Below are positions 34,471 to 44,598 of a stretch of DNA of 64,000 nucleotides, piece after piece. The stretch comes from Mesorhizobium comanense (GTDB lineage: Bacteria; Pseudomonadota; Alphaproteobacteria; Rhizobiales; Rhizobiaceae). Below the pieces are notes generated by a model, which saw only the letters and a program-made list of their open reading frames with translations, did no database searches and was not told the DNA's origin. Positions within the stretch are counted from its first letter, which is position 1. Each line of letters begins with the position of its first letter. The position numbers and the translations under genes are program-made. The stretch lies in the NCBI RefSeq assembly GCF_005503535.1, contig NZ_SCNN01000001.1, positions 372,001 to 436,000 of the forward strand, given 5' to 3'.

Positions 34471-37272
34471 TCACTCGGCGGCCGCCCTGGCCTTGCCGCC
34501 GCGCTCGGCCGCGATGCCTTCGAGCGTCGCCATCAGCCGGTTGCGGATGGTAGTGATACGGGCCGGGTTGTCGATCTTCTGGCCGGTCAGATCGGTGACG
34601 TAGAAGGTGTCGATGACCTTCTCACCGAAGGTGGTGATGTGCGCCGAGGCGATGTCGAGCGACAGGTCGGACAGCGTGCCGGTGATCTCCGACAACAGGC
34701 CTGGCCGGTCGAGCCCTTCGACCTCGATAACTGAAAACCGGTTCGACAGCGTGTTGCGGATTTCGGCACGTGGCGGAATCTTGAAAACCTTGGCGCCGCG
34801 CCTGGGCTTGGTCCGCTTCTCGATCATCTCCGGTAGCCAGCTCTTGCCCGACAGCACGTCCTCGATCAGCCGGCCGACCCGCTCGGCGCGCCGCCGCTCG
34901 TCCTCGTCGCGGTCGAATTCCCTGGAAATCAGGATCGTGTCGAGCGCGCGGCCGTCGGAGGTGGTGAAGATCTGGGCGTCGACGATGTTGCCGCCCGCGG
35001 CCGCGCAGGCACCGGCGATCACTGACAGCAGCCTGGGATGGTCCTGCGCCAGCACGGTGATTTCGGTCACCGCCTCGAACTGGTGCGTCTTGACCATGGT
35101 GGCGAGCTTCTTGCCGGCCGCGTCCGCCTCATGGACGAAGCCTGCGTGGCGAAGCTGATCCGGCAGGTCGACGGTCAGCAGATAGTTCTCATAGTGAAGT
35201 CCGACATAGCGTCCGCGCTGCTTTTCGGGCCAATCGGCGAGCGCCGCGGCCAGCTGCTCGCGCGCCGCCGCCGTGCGTTCGGCGCGCGACACTTCCGAGA
35301 AACCGCCGGTCAACAACAATTCGGTTTCATAGTAGAGCGTGCGCAGCAGCTGGCCCTTCCAGCCGTTCCAGACACCCGGTCCGACGCCCCTGATGTCGCA
35401 GACGGTGAGGATCAGCAGCAGCTTCAGCCGCTCGACGGACTGCACGATCGAGGCGAAATCCTCGATGGTCTTGCGGTCGTTGAGGTCGCGGGTCTGTGCG
35501 GTCATCGACATGACGAGATGGTTCTCGACCAGCCAGGCGACCGTTTCGGTGTCGGCGGCGGACAGTCCCATATGCGGGCAGATGCGCCGCGCGATGCGGG
35601 CGCCAGCCTCGGAGTGATCTTCCGGCCTGCCTTTGGCGATGTCGTGCAAAAGCACGGCGACGTAGAGCGCCTCGCGGCTCTTCTTGAGCCCCGGCATCAG
35701 CGAGTGCGACAAAGGATGGATCTTTTCACCGTCGCCGCGCTCGATCTCGGCCAGCACGCCAATGCAGCGGATCAGGTGCTCGTCGACCGTGTAGTGGTGG
35801 TACATCGAGAACTGCATCATGGCGACGATCTTGCCGAAATCGGGGATCAGCCTGCCCAGCAGCCCCGCCTCGTTCATGCGCCGCAAATTGAGTTCGGCGT
35901 TGCGGTCCGAGGTCAATATGTCGAGGAACAGCCGGTTGGCCTCCTCGTCGCGCCGCAGCGACTTGTTGACCAGGCCGAGCGAGCGGGTCAAAAGCTTCAG
36001 CGCGTCGGGATGAAATTCCAGCCCGTGCTTGTCGGCGAACCAGAACAGTCTCAGCAGATTGACCGGATCGCGCTCGAATACACTGTCATCGGCGACATTG
36101 ATGCGGTGATTGTCGACGATGAAATCGGACGTGCCGGCGAGCTTGCGCTTGCGCCTCTGAAAGGTGAGGAAGATGCGGTTGAAGCCTGGCACGTGCTTGG
36201 CCTGCTCTTCCTCGAGCGCCGCGCAGAAGATGCGTGTCAGGTCGCCGACATCCTTGGCGACCAGGAAGTAGTGCTTCATGAAGCGCTCGACCGCCGACAG
36301 GCCGGGATGGCTGGTATAGCCGAGCCTTTCGGCGATCTCGCGCTGGATATCGAAATGCAGCCGCTCCTCGGCCTTGCCGGTGAGAAAATGCATGTGGCAG
36401 CGCACCGCCCACAGGAAATCCTCGGCCTTCTGGAATTCCCGGTACTCGGCCTCGGTGAAGACGCCTTTCTCGACCAGTTCCTGGCCGGTGCGCACGCGGT
36501 AGAAATATTTGCCGATCCAGAACAGCGTCTGCAGGTCGCGCAGCCCACCCTTGCCGTCCTTGACGTTCGGTTCGACAAGGTAGCGGCTCTCGCCTGCCTT
36601 GGCGTGGCGCTCGTCGCGTTCGGCGAGCTTGGCCTGGACATATTCCGGGCCGGTCGTGCGCACCACCTCGTGGTCGAAGCGCAGCATCAGCTCGTCATAG
36701 AGCTTGCTCTCGCCCCACAGGAACCGCGCTTCCAGAATCGATGTGCGGATGGTGATGTCGGTGCGCGACAGCCTGAGGCATTCGTCGATGTTGCGGGTGG
36801 CGTGACCGACCTTAAGCCCCATGTCCCACAGCATGTAGAGCATGTATTCGACGATCTGTTCGCCCCAGGGCGTCTGCTTGTAGGGCAGCAGGAACAACAG
36901 GTCGATATCGGATCCGGGCGCCAGCGTGCCGCGGCCATAGCCGCCGACGGCAACGACCGCCATGCGTTCGGCAGCCGAGGGGTTCTTCACCCTGTAGACA
37001 TGGGTCGCGGCGAAATCGTAGAGCGCCCGGATCAGCTCGTCCATGAGATGCGAGAGCCGTTCGGCGCAGGCATTGCCGCCGCCATCCTCTTTCAGCATGG
37101 CCTCTGCTGTCCGGCGCCCCTCGGCCAGCCGGCTCTTGAGAAGCTGCAGCACGCCGCCGCGGGCGGCGGGTCCCGAGCCGTCTCCCGCCGTTGCCGCCGT
37201 CAGCGCGGTCATTTCGTGGCGCAAGGCTTCGCCGTCGATCAGTTCATCGAGCTTCAGGGTGATTTTCGCCAT
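34471..37272 (-). CDS. glnD: Bifunctional uridylyltransferase/uridylyl-removing enzyme GlnD
   Basis: This 933-residue nitrogen sensor modifies PII proteins. The nucleotidyltransferase domain has [22 protein letters not shown] (about residues 112-134), the HD domain has [21 protein letters not shown] near 510, and two ACT domains lie in the last 200 residues ([40 protein letters not shown]) for glutamine sensing. It heads the glnD-murJ pair. In other rhizobia mutS directly precedes it, whereas here about 7.3 kb of other genes intervene. Confidence 0.97.
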   Translation of the reverse strand: MAKITLKLDELIDGEALRHEMTALTAATAGDGSGPAARGGVLQLLKSRLAEGRRTAEAMLKEDGGGNACAERLSHLMDELIRALYDFAATHVYRVKNPSAAERMAVVAVGGYGRGTLAPGSDIDLLFLLPYKQTPWGEQIVEYMLYMLWDMGLKVGHATRNIDECLRLSRTDITIRTSILEARFLWGESKLYDELMLRFDHEVVRTTGPEYVQAKLAERDERHAKAGESRYLVEPNVKDGKGGLRDLQTLFWIGKYFYRVRTGQELVEKGVFTEAEYREFQKAEDFLWAVRCHMHFLTGKAEERLHFDIQREIAERLGYTSHPGLSAVERFMKHYFLVAKDVGDLTRIFCAALEEEQAKHVPGFNRIFLTFQRRKRKLAGTSDFIVDNHRINVADDSVFERDPVNLLRLFWFADKHGLEFHPDALKLLTRSLGLVNKSLRRDEEANRLFLDILTSDRNAELNLRRMNEAGLLGRLIPDFGKIVAMMQFSMYHHYTVDEHLIRCIGVLAEIERGDGEKIHPLSHSLMPGLKKSREALYVAVLLHDIAKGRPEDHSEAGARIARRICPHMGLSAADTETVAWLVENHLVMSMTAQTRDLNDRKTIEDFASIVQSVERLKLLLILTVCDIRGVGPGVWNGWKGQLLRTLYYETELLLTGGFSEVSRAERTAAAREQLAAALADWPEKQRGRYVGLHYENYLLTVDLPDQLRHAGFVHEADAAGKKLATMVKTHQFEAVTEITVLAQDHPRLLSVIAGACAAAGGNIVDAQIFTTSDGRALDTILISREFDRDEDERRRAERVGRLIEDVLSGKSWLPEMIEKRTKPRRGAKVFKIPPRAEIRNTLSNRFSVIEVEGLDRPGLLSEITGTLSDLSLDIASAHITTFGEKVIDTFYVTDLTGQKIDNPARITTIRNRLMATLEGIAAERGGKARAAAE

Positions 37273-37368
37273 AGGTACCGGTTGGCCTTGCCTTTTGGGC
37301 GGCGTCTATAGCGCGTTTTCGCGACGCTGGGTATGGGGCCTGCCGACACCCCGGCAACCAGCCCGGAG

Positions 37369-37491
37369 GCCGGATGATTTCAGGGTAGATTCGGACTGAG
37401 ACATGAATCCGGCGCTAAATCAGAAGGATGTCTGGACGAACGGAGACGTTCGTCCGGGAAAACCGCTTCGCACTTTTCGGCGTCATGCGCT
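37369..37491. repeat. Dispersed rhizobial palindromic repeat, copy A
   Basis: The stretch starting CCGGATGATTTCAGGG and ending TTTTCGGCGTCATGCGCT is homologous over its length to a second copy at 58911-59022 (shared blocks CCGGATGATTTCA, GAATCCGGC, CTAAATCA, AAAACCGC, CACTTTTCGGC, TCATGC). Internal hairpin: GGACGAACG...CGTTCGTCC. It lies downstream of the first GT25 gene and its last bases overlap that gene's TAG stop. Confidence 0.8.
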
Positions 37492-38293
37492 AGTCGCCGG
37501 CCTCGACAGGTCCGAGGGGAACGACAATCTGCCGCCGCAGCCTGCAGAAATCGGCAGCCCACCGCGCCATCCGCCAGGCTTCCCTCCTGATCCGCGCCAT
37601 CACCGGTTTTTTGCGCTCAGCCGCAAGTCCGCTGGCGGCCCATGCGGCGTCCCTGTCCTCGGCAAGCAGGCTGGGTAGCTTGGCGCCAACGAACCGTTCT
37701 TGGGCGCAAAGGGCGGGGACAAGCTGGTAGATCGTCTTGCCGGTCGATATTGCGAATGCCGGATCAAAAATGAGATTGTCCACCGCCACGTTGATGTCGG
37801 CGGTCACCAGGAGAAGGTCGCGGGCCGCCTTCCTTGAGATCAGGTAGCCTCCGGCCCCGATATGGTTCTTGCGAAGCCGGAACATGGAAAAGCCGTGACC
37901 GACGGGAAATCGCTCTCTCTGGATCACCGTGGTGTGGAAGTACGTTTCAAGCTTGACCACATCGGCATCTGCTGGAATCCAGCTCGCGTCGGCAAGCAGT
38001 GCGCCGGCATTGGCCGAAAACACCATGTCGTCCTCGAAGACGGCGCCATAGGATGCTTCGCCTTGTGCAATGATGGTCCAGCAGGCGCGATGACTGTGCA
38101 GGCACGCAACCTCACCGGCGGACAGCCTTTGCGCGGCGTGCTTTGGGTGCTGGGATTGCAGTGCCAGTTCCGGGTGTTGCCGCGCGTCGATCGCCGCGAC
38201 ACGCTCAAACCCGATGCCGAGGCGGGCAAACTGCGCCGCCATGTGGGCAAGCCGGTTGGGTGAGCGATCCAGATTTATGACGAGGCACTTCAT
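37490..38293 (-). CDS. Glycosyltransferase family 25 protein (LOS/LPS type), copy 1
   Basis: This 267-residue GT25 enzyme opens with KCLVINLDRSPNRLAHM and has the metal-binding EDDMVF motif near residue 97. GT25 members add galactose or similar sugars to lipooligosaccharide cores. It shares its layout with the next gene upstream, so the pair arose by tandem duplication. The stop codon falls in a dispersed repeat. Acceptor unknown. Confidence 0.87.
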   Translation of the reverse strand: MKCLVINLDRSPNRLAHMAAQFARLGIGFERVAAIDARQHPELALQSQHPKHAAQRLSAGEVACLHSHRACWTIIAQGEASYGAVFEDDMVFSANAGALLADASWIPADADVVKLETYFHTTVIQRERFPVGHGFSMFRLRKNHIGAGGYLISRKAARDLLLVTADINVAVDNLIFDPAFAISTGKTIYQLVPALCAQERFVGAKLPSLLAEDRDAAWAASGLAAERKKPVMARIRREAWRMARWAADFCRLRRQIVVPLGPVEAGD

Positions 38294-38576
38294 TTCCGCA
38301 CGAAATCTTTACTATCAGGCGAGCTGCGGGCATCCGTCTAGCACGGGTAATATCACGGTTTGATGATTTTTTCTGGGTAGATTCTTTCGCGGCGATTAAA
38401 GGAAACGCCCAGGCGCAAGCGTAGACGCCAGACATTACTTCAAGGTTACATTCTCCGTGGGCACTCGATCTTCATGATGGATTCCATGACGACAGACCGC
38501 GTGTCAAGCAGGTCTGTCAGTCTGACCAGGAGGGCAGCGAGCGCGACAAATGTGTAGTGCCGCAGGCAGCGGCGGG

Positions 38577-39389
38577 CTAATCCCTTGGCGTCGGCGAATC
38601 GAGAGGAATGATCGTCCGTCGCCGAAATTTGCAGAAGTCGACGACCCGTCCAATGATCCGTCCGGCCTCGGTCCGGAGCTTTTCAGCCGCTGGCCGCCGG
38701 CGCTTTGTCGACAGCCCGCTGGTAACCCATTTGGTGTCCCGCTCTTGGTCGAGCAGGCTTGGCAACACCGCCGCCATGGGGCCGAGGAACTGGCCCTGCG
38801 CGCACAGCGCAGGGACAAGCTGGTAAATCGTTTTGCTGGGCAGGTTCGAGAACGCCGGGTTGAAGACTAGGTCGTCGGCGGTCAGATTGACCCTCTCTGT
38901 CGCTTCGAGAAGATCGCGCGCGGCTTGTCTGGAGATGATGTAGCCCCCGGTTCCCGGGTGGAACCTGCAGAGCCGGAACACGGAGAAACCGTGACCGGCG
39001 AAAATCCTGGTTCGGTGGATCATGGTCTTGCTGAAGAAGGTCTCCAGCTTGACGATGTCAGCGTCGGGAGGAATCCAGCCGCTGCCGGCAAGTACCCGGC
39101 CTGCATTCGCCGAGAAAACCACATCGTCCTCGAAGACGGCGCCGTATGGTGCATCGTCTTGCACGATGATCGACCAGCAGGCGCGATGGCTGTGCAGGCA
39201 AGCGATCTCGCTGCTCGACAACTGCCGGGCCCCGTACATCGGATGCTGGGGCTGTTGTTCGAGCTCCGGCCGGTTGGAACCGTCGACTGCCACGACGCGC
39301 TCGAAGGCGATGCCGATCCGGGCAAACTCGGCCGTCATATGGGCTAGCCGATCCGGTGATCGATCCAGATTTATGACCAGGAGCTTCAT
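38577..39389 (-). CDS. Glycosyltransferase family 25 protein, copy 2
   Basis: This 270-residue paralogue of the downstream gene has KLLVINLDRSPDRLAHM at the start, EDDVVF near residue 98 and the shared LPSKTIYQLVPALCAQ stretch near residue 190. The two are separated by 283 bp of unlike, less GC-rich sequence, so they may have separate promoters. Probably a surface-sugar transferase; sugar and acceptor are not readable. Confidence 0.87.
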   Translation of the reverse strand: MKLLVINLDRSPDRLAHMTAEFARIGIAFERVVAVDGSNRPELEQQPQHPMYGARQLSSSEIACLHSHRACWSIIVQDDAPYGAVFEDDVVFSANAGRVLAGSGWIPPDADIVKLETFFSKTMIHRTRIFAGHGFSVFRLCRFHPGTGGYIISRQAARDLLEATERVNLTADDLVFNPAFSNLPSKTIYQLVPALCAQGQFLGPMAAVLPSLLDQERDTKWVTSGLSTKRRRPAAEKLRTEAGRIIGRVVDFCKFRRRTIIPLDSPTPRD

Positions 39390-39521
39390 TGTCGACCGCG
39401 ATCTGACGGGATGAACCTGAAACGCAGAGCAATATTGGAAATCTAAGCTTTAGCACCGGATATACGCTTGTGGGTGTTCGGTCAATTTCGCGGTGCTGTA
39501 GCAAGAAAAGCAAAACGGCCC

Positions 39522-39550
39522 TTGACCTTCCAGTTACTGGAAGCACTACC
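39522..39550 (+). promoter_or_regulatory. CueR/HmrR-type copper promoter-operator
   Basis: TTGACC (39522-39527) is followed by a 19-base spacer centred on the perfect dyad CTTCCAG-TTA-CTGGAAG (39527-39543), then TACCTC as a weak -10. A dyad inside an overlong 19-bp spacer is the hallmark of MerR-family Cu(I) promoters. It lies about 36 bp before the copper ATPase start codon. The Cu-type MerR gene at 28.8-29.2 kb is the natural candidate regulator. Confidence 0.8.
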
Positions 39551-39585
39551 TCGGACCCGAAGCAGTCACATTAAGGCATTTTGAA

Positions 39586-42096
39586 ATGACGCATTCGCAC
39601 CACGACAACCACTCCCATGGGGCACATGGTGGCTGCTGTGCGCCGAAAGGCGCGGCCGTGGCGGCGGCGGTCCTGCGCGATCCGGTTTGCGGCATGACCG
39701 TGGATCCGGCGGCCGGCAAGCCGACATCGCAGCATGGCGGAACGCTCTATCACTTTTGCAGCGAGGGATGCCGTAAGAAGTTCCAGGCCAACCCGGACAG
39801 CTATCTGACGGCCACCGATCCGGTCTGCGGCATGAGCGTCGACCGCGCCACGGCCAAGCACTTTGTCCGCCACGAGGGGCAAGGCTTCTATTTCTGCTCC
39901 GCCGGCTGCAAAGCCAAGTTCGAGGCAGCGCCGCAAAACTATCTTGGCGACAGGCCGGCACCGGCACCGATGCCGAAGGGCACGCAATACACCTGTCCGA
40001 TGCACCCCGAGGTCATCAGGGACAAGCCCGGCTCGTGCCCGATCTGCGGCATGGCGCTGGAGCCGATGGGCGTGCCGTCGGGCGATGAAGGACCAAATCC
40101 CGAGCTGGTCGATTTTACAAGGCGGTTCTGGGTGAGTGCTGTCCTGTCTGTTCCGCTGCTGATCATCGCCATGGCGCCGATGGTTGGGCTGAGCCTCGAA
40201 ACCCTGATCAGCGACCGGGCGAAAACCTGGCTGGAGCTCGCTTTGGCGAGCCCGGTGGTGTTGTGGGCCGCCTTGCCATTCTTCCATCGCGGCTGGAGTT
40301 CGATCCTCAACCGCAGTCCCAACATGTGGACGCTGATTTCGCTGGGTGTCGGCGCGGCCTATCTCTACAGCATCGTCGCGACGCTGTTTCCCGACATCTT
40401 CCCGCATCAGTTCCGCGTCCATGGTGGCGGGGTACCGGTCTATTTCGAAGCCGCGGCCGTCATTGTCGCCCTGGTCTTCCTCGGCCAGGTGCTGGAACTG
40501 CGCGCCCGCGAAAAGACCGGTTCGGCAATCCGTGCCTTGCTTGATCTCGCGCCCAAGACCGCGCGCCGCATCGCCCAGGACGGCAGCGAGGGCGACGTGC
40601 CGCTCGACAGCGTCAACACCGGCGATCGCTTGCGTGTCCGGCCAGGCGAAGCGGTGCCGGTGGACGGCGTCGTGCTCGAAGGCCGCTCTTCCGTCGATGA
40701 ATCGATGATCACGGGTGAGCCCTTGCCGGTCGAGAAGGCGCAAGGCGATGCCCTCACCGGCGGCACGCTCAACAAGAACGGCTCGCTGGTCATGCGCGCC
40801 GAGCGTGTCGGCGCGGAGACCACCCTTTCGCGCATCGTTGAACTGGTCGCCAAGGCACAGCGCTCGCGTGCGCCCATTCAAGGCCTGGCGGACCGGGTTT
40901 CCTTCTATTTTGTCCCGGCCGTCGTCCTTGTCGCCATCGTGGCCTTCTTTGCCTGGGCGGTCTTCGGTCCCGAACCCAGCCTCATCTTCGCCATCGTCTC
41001 GGCTGTATCGGTGCTGATCATCGCCTGCCCCTGTGCGCTGGGCCTCGCCACGCCGATGTCGATCATGACCGCCACAGGGCGCGGCGCGCATGCCGGCGTT
41101 CTGATCAAGGAGGCCGCCGCGCTCGAACGCTTTGCTTCCGTCGACACGCTGATCATCGACAAGACAGGCACATTGACCGAGGGCCGGCCGAAATTGACCG
41201 ATGTCGTCGCCGCCGCCGGCGTTTCAGAGGACGAATTGCTGGCATTGGCCGCGAGCCTGGAGAAAGGCTCGGAGCATCCGCTGGCCGAGGCCATCGTCGA
41301 AGGCGCGGCCCAGCGCGGCATAGCCGTCGCCGATGCCGTCGATTTCGAAGCCGTCACCGGGAAAGGCGTTTCCGGCACGGTATCGGGCAGGGCTGCCGCG
41401 CTCGGCAATGCCGCCATGATGCACGACCTCGGTGTCGATGTTTCCCCGATCCTGGCCAGCGCGCAAGCGCTGCAGGGCGATGGCAAGACGGCGATGTTCG
41501 TCGCTGTCGGCGGCAGGCTGGCCGGCATCCTGGCGGTCGCCGACCCGGTCAAGGCGACCACGGCTGAGGCGATCAAGGCCCTGCATGAAGGCGGCTTGCG
41601 GATCATCATGGCGACCGGCGACAATGAGCGCACCGCCAGGGCGATTGCCGGAAAGCTCGGCATCGATGAGGTTCGCGCCGGCTTGCTGCCGGAACAGAAG
41701 GCGGCGCTCGTCGACGAACTGCGCGGCAAGGGCGCCGGCGTCGCCATGGCCGGCGACGGCGTCAATGACGCACCGGCTTTGGCCGGCGCCGATGTCGGCA
41801 TCGCCATGGGCACGGGCGCCGATGTCGCCGTTGAAAGCGCCGGCATCACGCTGGTCAAGGGCGATCTCAACGGCATCGTGCGGGCACGCACGCTGGCCCG
41901 CGCGACCATCCGCAACATCAGGCAGAACCTGTTCTTTGCCTTCCTCTACAACGTGCTCGGCGTGCCGGTCGCGGCCGGAGTCCTCTATCCGCTTACCGGC
42001 ACGCTTCTGTCGCCGATGCTGGCGGCTGCGGCGATGAGCCTGTCCTCGGTCTCGGTCATAGCAAACGCATTGCGGCTGCGGACGTTGAAACTCTGA
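39586..42096 (+). CDS. Copper-translocating P1B-type ATPase with two YHS domains
   Basis: This 836-residue Cu-exporting ATPase has an unusual N-terminus: a His-rich head ([18 protein letters not shown]), two YHS/TRASH-like metal domains (residues 32-74 and 78-120, each DPVCGM..FC..GC), and a heavy-metal-binding domain [15 protein letters not shown] (135-160). No classical GMTCxxC domain is present. The core has TGE in MITGEP, the CPC channel motif in IACPCALG (about 481), DKTGTLT with phosphorylated Asp (about 524), the SEHP loop and [11 protein letters not shown] CueR-type operator precedes it. Confidence 0.95.
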   Translation: MTHSHHDNHSHGAHGGCCAPKGAAVAAAVLRDPVCGMTVDPAAGKPTSQHGGTLYHFCSEGCRKKFQANPDSYLTATDPVCGMSVDRATAKHFVRHEGQGFYFCSAGCKAKFEAAPQNYLGDRPAPAPMPKGTQYTCPMHPEVIRDKPGSCPICGMALEPMGVPSGDEGPNPELVDFTRRFWVSAVLSVPLLIIAMAPMVGLSLETLISDRAKTWLELALASPVVLWAALPFFHRGWSSILNRSPNMWTLISLGVGAAYLYSIVATLFPDIFPHQFRVHGGGVPVYFEAAAVIVALVFLGQVLELRAREKTGSAIRALLDLAPKTARRIAQDGSEGDVPLDSVNTGDRLRVRPGEAVPVDGVVLEGRSSVDESMITGEPLPVEKAQGDALTGGTLNKNGSLVMRAERVGAETTLSRIVELVAKAQRSRAPIQGLADRVSFYFVPAVVLVAIVAFFAWAVFGPEPSLIFAIVSAVSVLIIACPCALGLATPMSIMTATGRGAHAGVLIKEAAALERFASVDTLIIDKTGTLTEGRPKLTDVVAAAGVSEDELLALAASLEKGSEHPLAEAIVEGAAQRGIAVADAVDFEAVTGKGVSGTVSGRAAALGNAAMMHDLGVDVSPILASAQALQGDGKTAMFVAVGGRLAGILAVADPVKATTAEAIKALHEGGLRIIMATGDNERTARAIAGKLGIDEVRAGLLPEQKAALVDELRGKGAGVAMAGDGVNDAPALAGADVGIAMGTGADVAVESAGITLVKGDLNGIVRARTLARATIRNIRQNLFFAFLYNVLGVPVAAGVLYPLTGTLLSPMLAAAAMSLSSVSVIANALRLRTLKL

Positions 42097-42139
42097 TCCA
42101 AACCCCCAAATACGAACCCCAGACAACAGGAGATCATGA

Positions 42140-42529
42140 ATGACCTTGGCTAAGAAACTCGTGCTTTTGCTGATGGCGGCTGGAATGCTGCTCGCCGTCT
42201 TCCTCGAAAGCGTTCCGGCGCAAAGCGAGGAGATGAAACACGACATGGCCGGCATGGCGACGGATGCCACCACCCCTTCGACCGAAGGCTACAAGGCGGC
42301 GATGGACAAGATGCACGGCGACATGATGATCGACTATACCGGCAATGCCGATGTCGATTTCGTCCGTGGCATGATCCCGCATCACCAGGGCGCCATCGAC
42401 ATGGCCAAGGTCGAACTCGCCAATGGCAAGGATCCGGAAATCCGCAAGCTGGCCGAAGGCGTCATTGCCGCGCAAGAAGCCGAGATCAAGCAGATGCAGG
42501 ACTGGCTCGCCGCTCATCCGGTCAAGTAG
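42140..42529 (+). CDS. DUF305 family protein
   Basis: This 129-residue secreted or membrane-anchored protein has an N-terminal hydrophobic signal ([16 protein letters not shown]) and the DUF305 core [36 protein letters not shown] with a conserved His pair and many Met. DUF305 genes commonly accompany copper-resistance genes. It starts 43 bp after the copper ATPase with AGGAG ahead, so it is likely co-transcribed from the copper promoter and may bind metal in the periplasm. Confidence 0.9.
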   Translation: MTLAKKLVLLLMAAGMLLAVFLESVPAQSEEMKHDMAGMATDATTPSTEGYKAAMDKMHGDMMIDYTGNADVDFVRGMIPHHQGAIDMAKVELANGKDPEIRKLAEGVIAAQEAEIKQMQDWLAAHPVK

Positions 42530-42617
42530 GCCCTTTCGCCACGGAAGGATTTGGGTGAGAACGCCTCTGGATTCTCACCCGCCTTGCAAGACGATCCGGC
42601 CTCGAATGGAGCCTGCC

Positions 42618-43463
42618 ATGCCATCGACCATCAGAACCACCGCGCTGCCTTCTGGCGAAGCCGTTCAAGTGCTCGGTCAGGGCACGTGGAAGATGGGCGA
42701 GGATTCGCGCCGGCGCGTTCAGGAAGTGAACGCGCTCAAGCTTGGTCTCGATCTCGGCATGACACTGATCGACACCGCCGAAATGTACGCCGGCGGCGGT
42801 GCCGAGGAAGTCGTGGCCGAAGCGATTGCCGGGCGCCGCGACGAGGTTTTCCTGGTCTCCAAGGTCCTGCCGTCCAATGCTTCGCGCGCCGGCGTGCGGC
42901 GTGCCTGCGAAAGCAGTCTCGAGCGCCTCGCAACCGACCGCATCGACCTCTATCTCCTGCATTGGCCCGGCAGCGTGCCCTTGGGCGAGACAGTCGAGGC
43001 CTTCGAGGCCTTGAAGAAAGCCGGCAAGATTCGCCATTGGGGCGTCAGCAATTTCGACACCGAGGATATGGAGGATCTGGTCGGCCTGCGTGAAGGTGCC
43101 AATGTCCAGACCAACCAGGTGCTCTACAATCTGGTCAGGCGCGGGCTCGAATTCGATCTCGCACCCTGGAGCCGGCAGCGCGGTATCCCGCTGATGGCCT
43201 ATTCGCCGGTGGAGCAGGGCGCGCTGGCGCACAATGCCAGGCTGGAGACCATTGCCACCCGCCACAACGTCACGGCGGCCCAGATCGCCCTGGCCTGGGT
43301 GATCGCGCGGGACGGCGTCATCGCCATCCCGAAGGCCAGCAGCCAGGAACATGTGAGGCAGAATTTTGCCGCTCTCGACATCAGGCTGACGGAGGAGGAT
43401 TTCGCCGATCTCGACCGTGCCTTCCCGCCGCCGACCCGCAAGCGCGGTCTGGAGATGATATAG
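42618..43463 (+). CDS. Aldo/keto reductase
   Basis: This 281-residue (beta/alpha)8 NADPH-dependent reductase from ATG 42618 ([24 protein letters not shown]) has the catalytic tetrad region DTAEMYAGG (Asp, Tyr), LVSKVLP (Lys) and LLHWPG (His), and the cofactor-binding [16 protein letters not shown] near the C-terminus. Substrate unknown. It follows the DUF305 gene by 88 bp and could be part of the metal-stress transcript. Confidence 0.92.
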   Translation: MPSTIRTTALPSGEAVQVLGQGTWKMGEDSRRRVQEVNALKLGLDLGMTLIDTAEMYAGGGAEEVVAEAIAGRRDEVFLVSKVLPSNASRAGVRRACESSLERLATDRIDLYLLHWPGSVPLGETVEAFEALKKAGKIRHWGVSNFDTEDMEDLVGLREGANVQTNQVLYNLVRRGLEFDLAPWSRQRGIPLMAYSPVEQGALAHNARLETIATRHNVTAAQIALAWVIARDGVIAIPKASSQEHVRQNFAALDIRLTEEDFADLDRAFPPPTRKRGLEMI

Positions 43464-43478
43464 CAAGCCTCTGACCCG

Positions 43479-44078
43479 TCAGAAGCGGATCAGGGCGAGC
43501 ACGATGTTCTTCAAGGTTGGATAGATCACCGTGAGCGCGCCGATGGCCAGCAGCAACGCCACGGCCATGCGGTGGATCGGGCGCCGGTACTGCCGCAGAT
43601 TGAGGTCGGCATGATAGAGGCTCTTGGCGCTGTCTTCCCATGAACCGCCGGACGTCAATTTCCTCGCAATGTCGATCTGCTGGCGCAGGAACATCATCGC
43701 TCCGTCCGGCGGATTGAAATAGATGCTGCCCTGCGCCGACTGAAGGAGGTTGGTTGCGAGCAGCAGCCGGGACTGGAAGAAATTCCAGTCGGCAAGGCCG
43801 CCCATGCGGCCGACGATCTCGTCGATTTCGCCGGCGCGCCGGAACTCGATCGGCGCCAGCACGGCGAAAGACAGATATCCGGCCAGGAAGACGAACCCGC
43901 CCCAGAAGACGAAGCGGGCCGAATCCATGTCCATGCCGGCCTCCTCGAGTTTCGGGGCGGCATTGGCCAGCACGAAGGCGGCAAGCGACAGGGCCGTCAA
44001 CGCCTTCGACAGGAACGAATTGCGTATCCGTCCAAGTGAGGTCCAGGATATCCAGCCATTGATCGTCTGCCAGTCCAT
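43479..44078 (-). CDS. Hypothetical membrane protein paired with a Cys-rich protein
   Basis: This 199-residue protein from ATG 44078 (MDWQTINGWISW) has hydrophobic spans at about residues 24-42, 52-72 and 170-195, with a mostly soluble middle (AGEIDEIVGRMGGLADWNFFQSRLLLATNLLQSAQG). No family is recognised. Its start lies 13 bp after the Cys-rich gene on the same strand, so they probably form a two-gene operon. Confidence 0.7.
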   Translation of the reverse strand: MDWQTINGWISWTSLGRIRNSFLSKALTALSLAAFVLANAAPKLEEAGMDMDSARFVFWGGFVFLAGYLSFAVLAPIEFRRAGEIDEIVGRMGGLADWNFFQSRLLLATNLLQSAQGSIYFNPPDGAMMFLRQQIDIARKLTSGGSWEDSAKSLYHADLNLRQYRRPIHRMAVALLLAIGALTVIYPTLKNIVLALIRF

Positions 44079-44091
44079 GACGACAGGCTCG

Positions 44092-44487
44092 CTAAGCTGC
44101 TCTTGGGATCTGCCGGCCTGTCGCCGCGGCCAGCGTCTCGATGACTTCGGACAGGCTCTGTTGCCGCCATTCGGCGCTAAAACGCTCATCTCCCCGTTCG
44201 ATCACCAGCCGTTCGAGCCAGCTCCGGTCGTCGGCGGTTTCATCCGGCGCGAAGCCGCGAATGGCAAGCGCCATCCGCGCGAGCACCGCACCCCTCACCC
44301 CCACCACGCGGCCCGACAGGCTCGAAACCCGGTCCTTATTGCGAAACAGATTGGTCATGGCCGTAGAGAACTCGTCCTGGTCACAGCCCGCCATGCAGGG
44401 TCCGTAGGGGTCGACGAAAACCGCGTATCCCGATCCCGGGCAGTCGATGCTGCAATCGGGATGCCCCGGACTTGAAATGGTTGCCAT
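44092..44487 (-). CDS. Hypothetical Cys-rich protein
   Basis: This 131-residue protein has two C-x3-C pairs in the first 35 residues (C12/C16 in DCSIDC and C31/C35 in GPCMAGCD). The rest is helical and without cysteine. Four closely placed Cys suggest a metal or Fe-S site, or disulfides. No signal peptide. The family is not known to me. It directly precedes the hypothetical membrane protein. Confidence 0.68.
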   Translation of the reverse strand: MATISSPGHPDCSIDCPGSGYAVFVDPYGPCMAGCDQDEFSTAMTNLFRNKDRVSSLSGRVVGVRGAVLARMALAIRGFAPDETADDRSWLERLVIERGDERFSAEWRQQSLSEVIETLAAATGRQIPRAA

Positions 44488-44598
44488 GACAATCCCCCGC
44501 AGGACGTTGCACCGCAGGGCCGGAGCTTAGACCAGATGCGCCTCCAGGCAAAGCCGGCAGTAACGGCCGCCACGAGTTGTTCGGCAGCCCGGCGCGGC

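Noticed and set aside
35038-37311. 757-codon plus-strand frame opposite glnD
   Set aside because: Antisense shadow; the glnD frame has all catalytic motifs.
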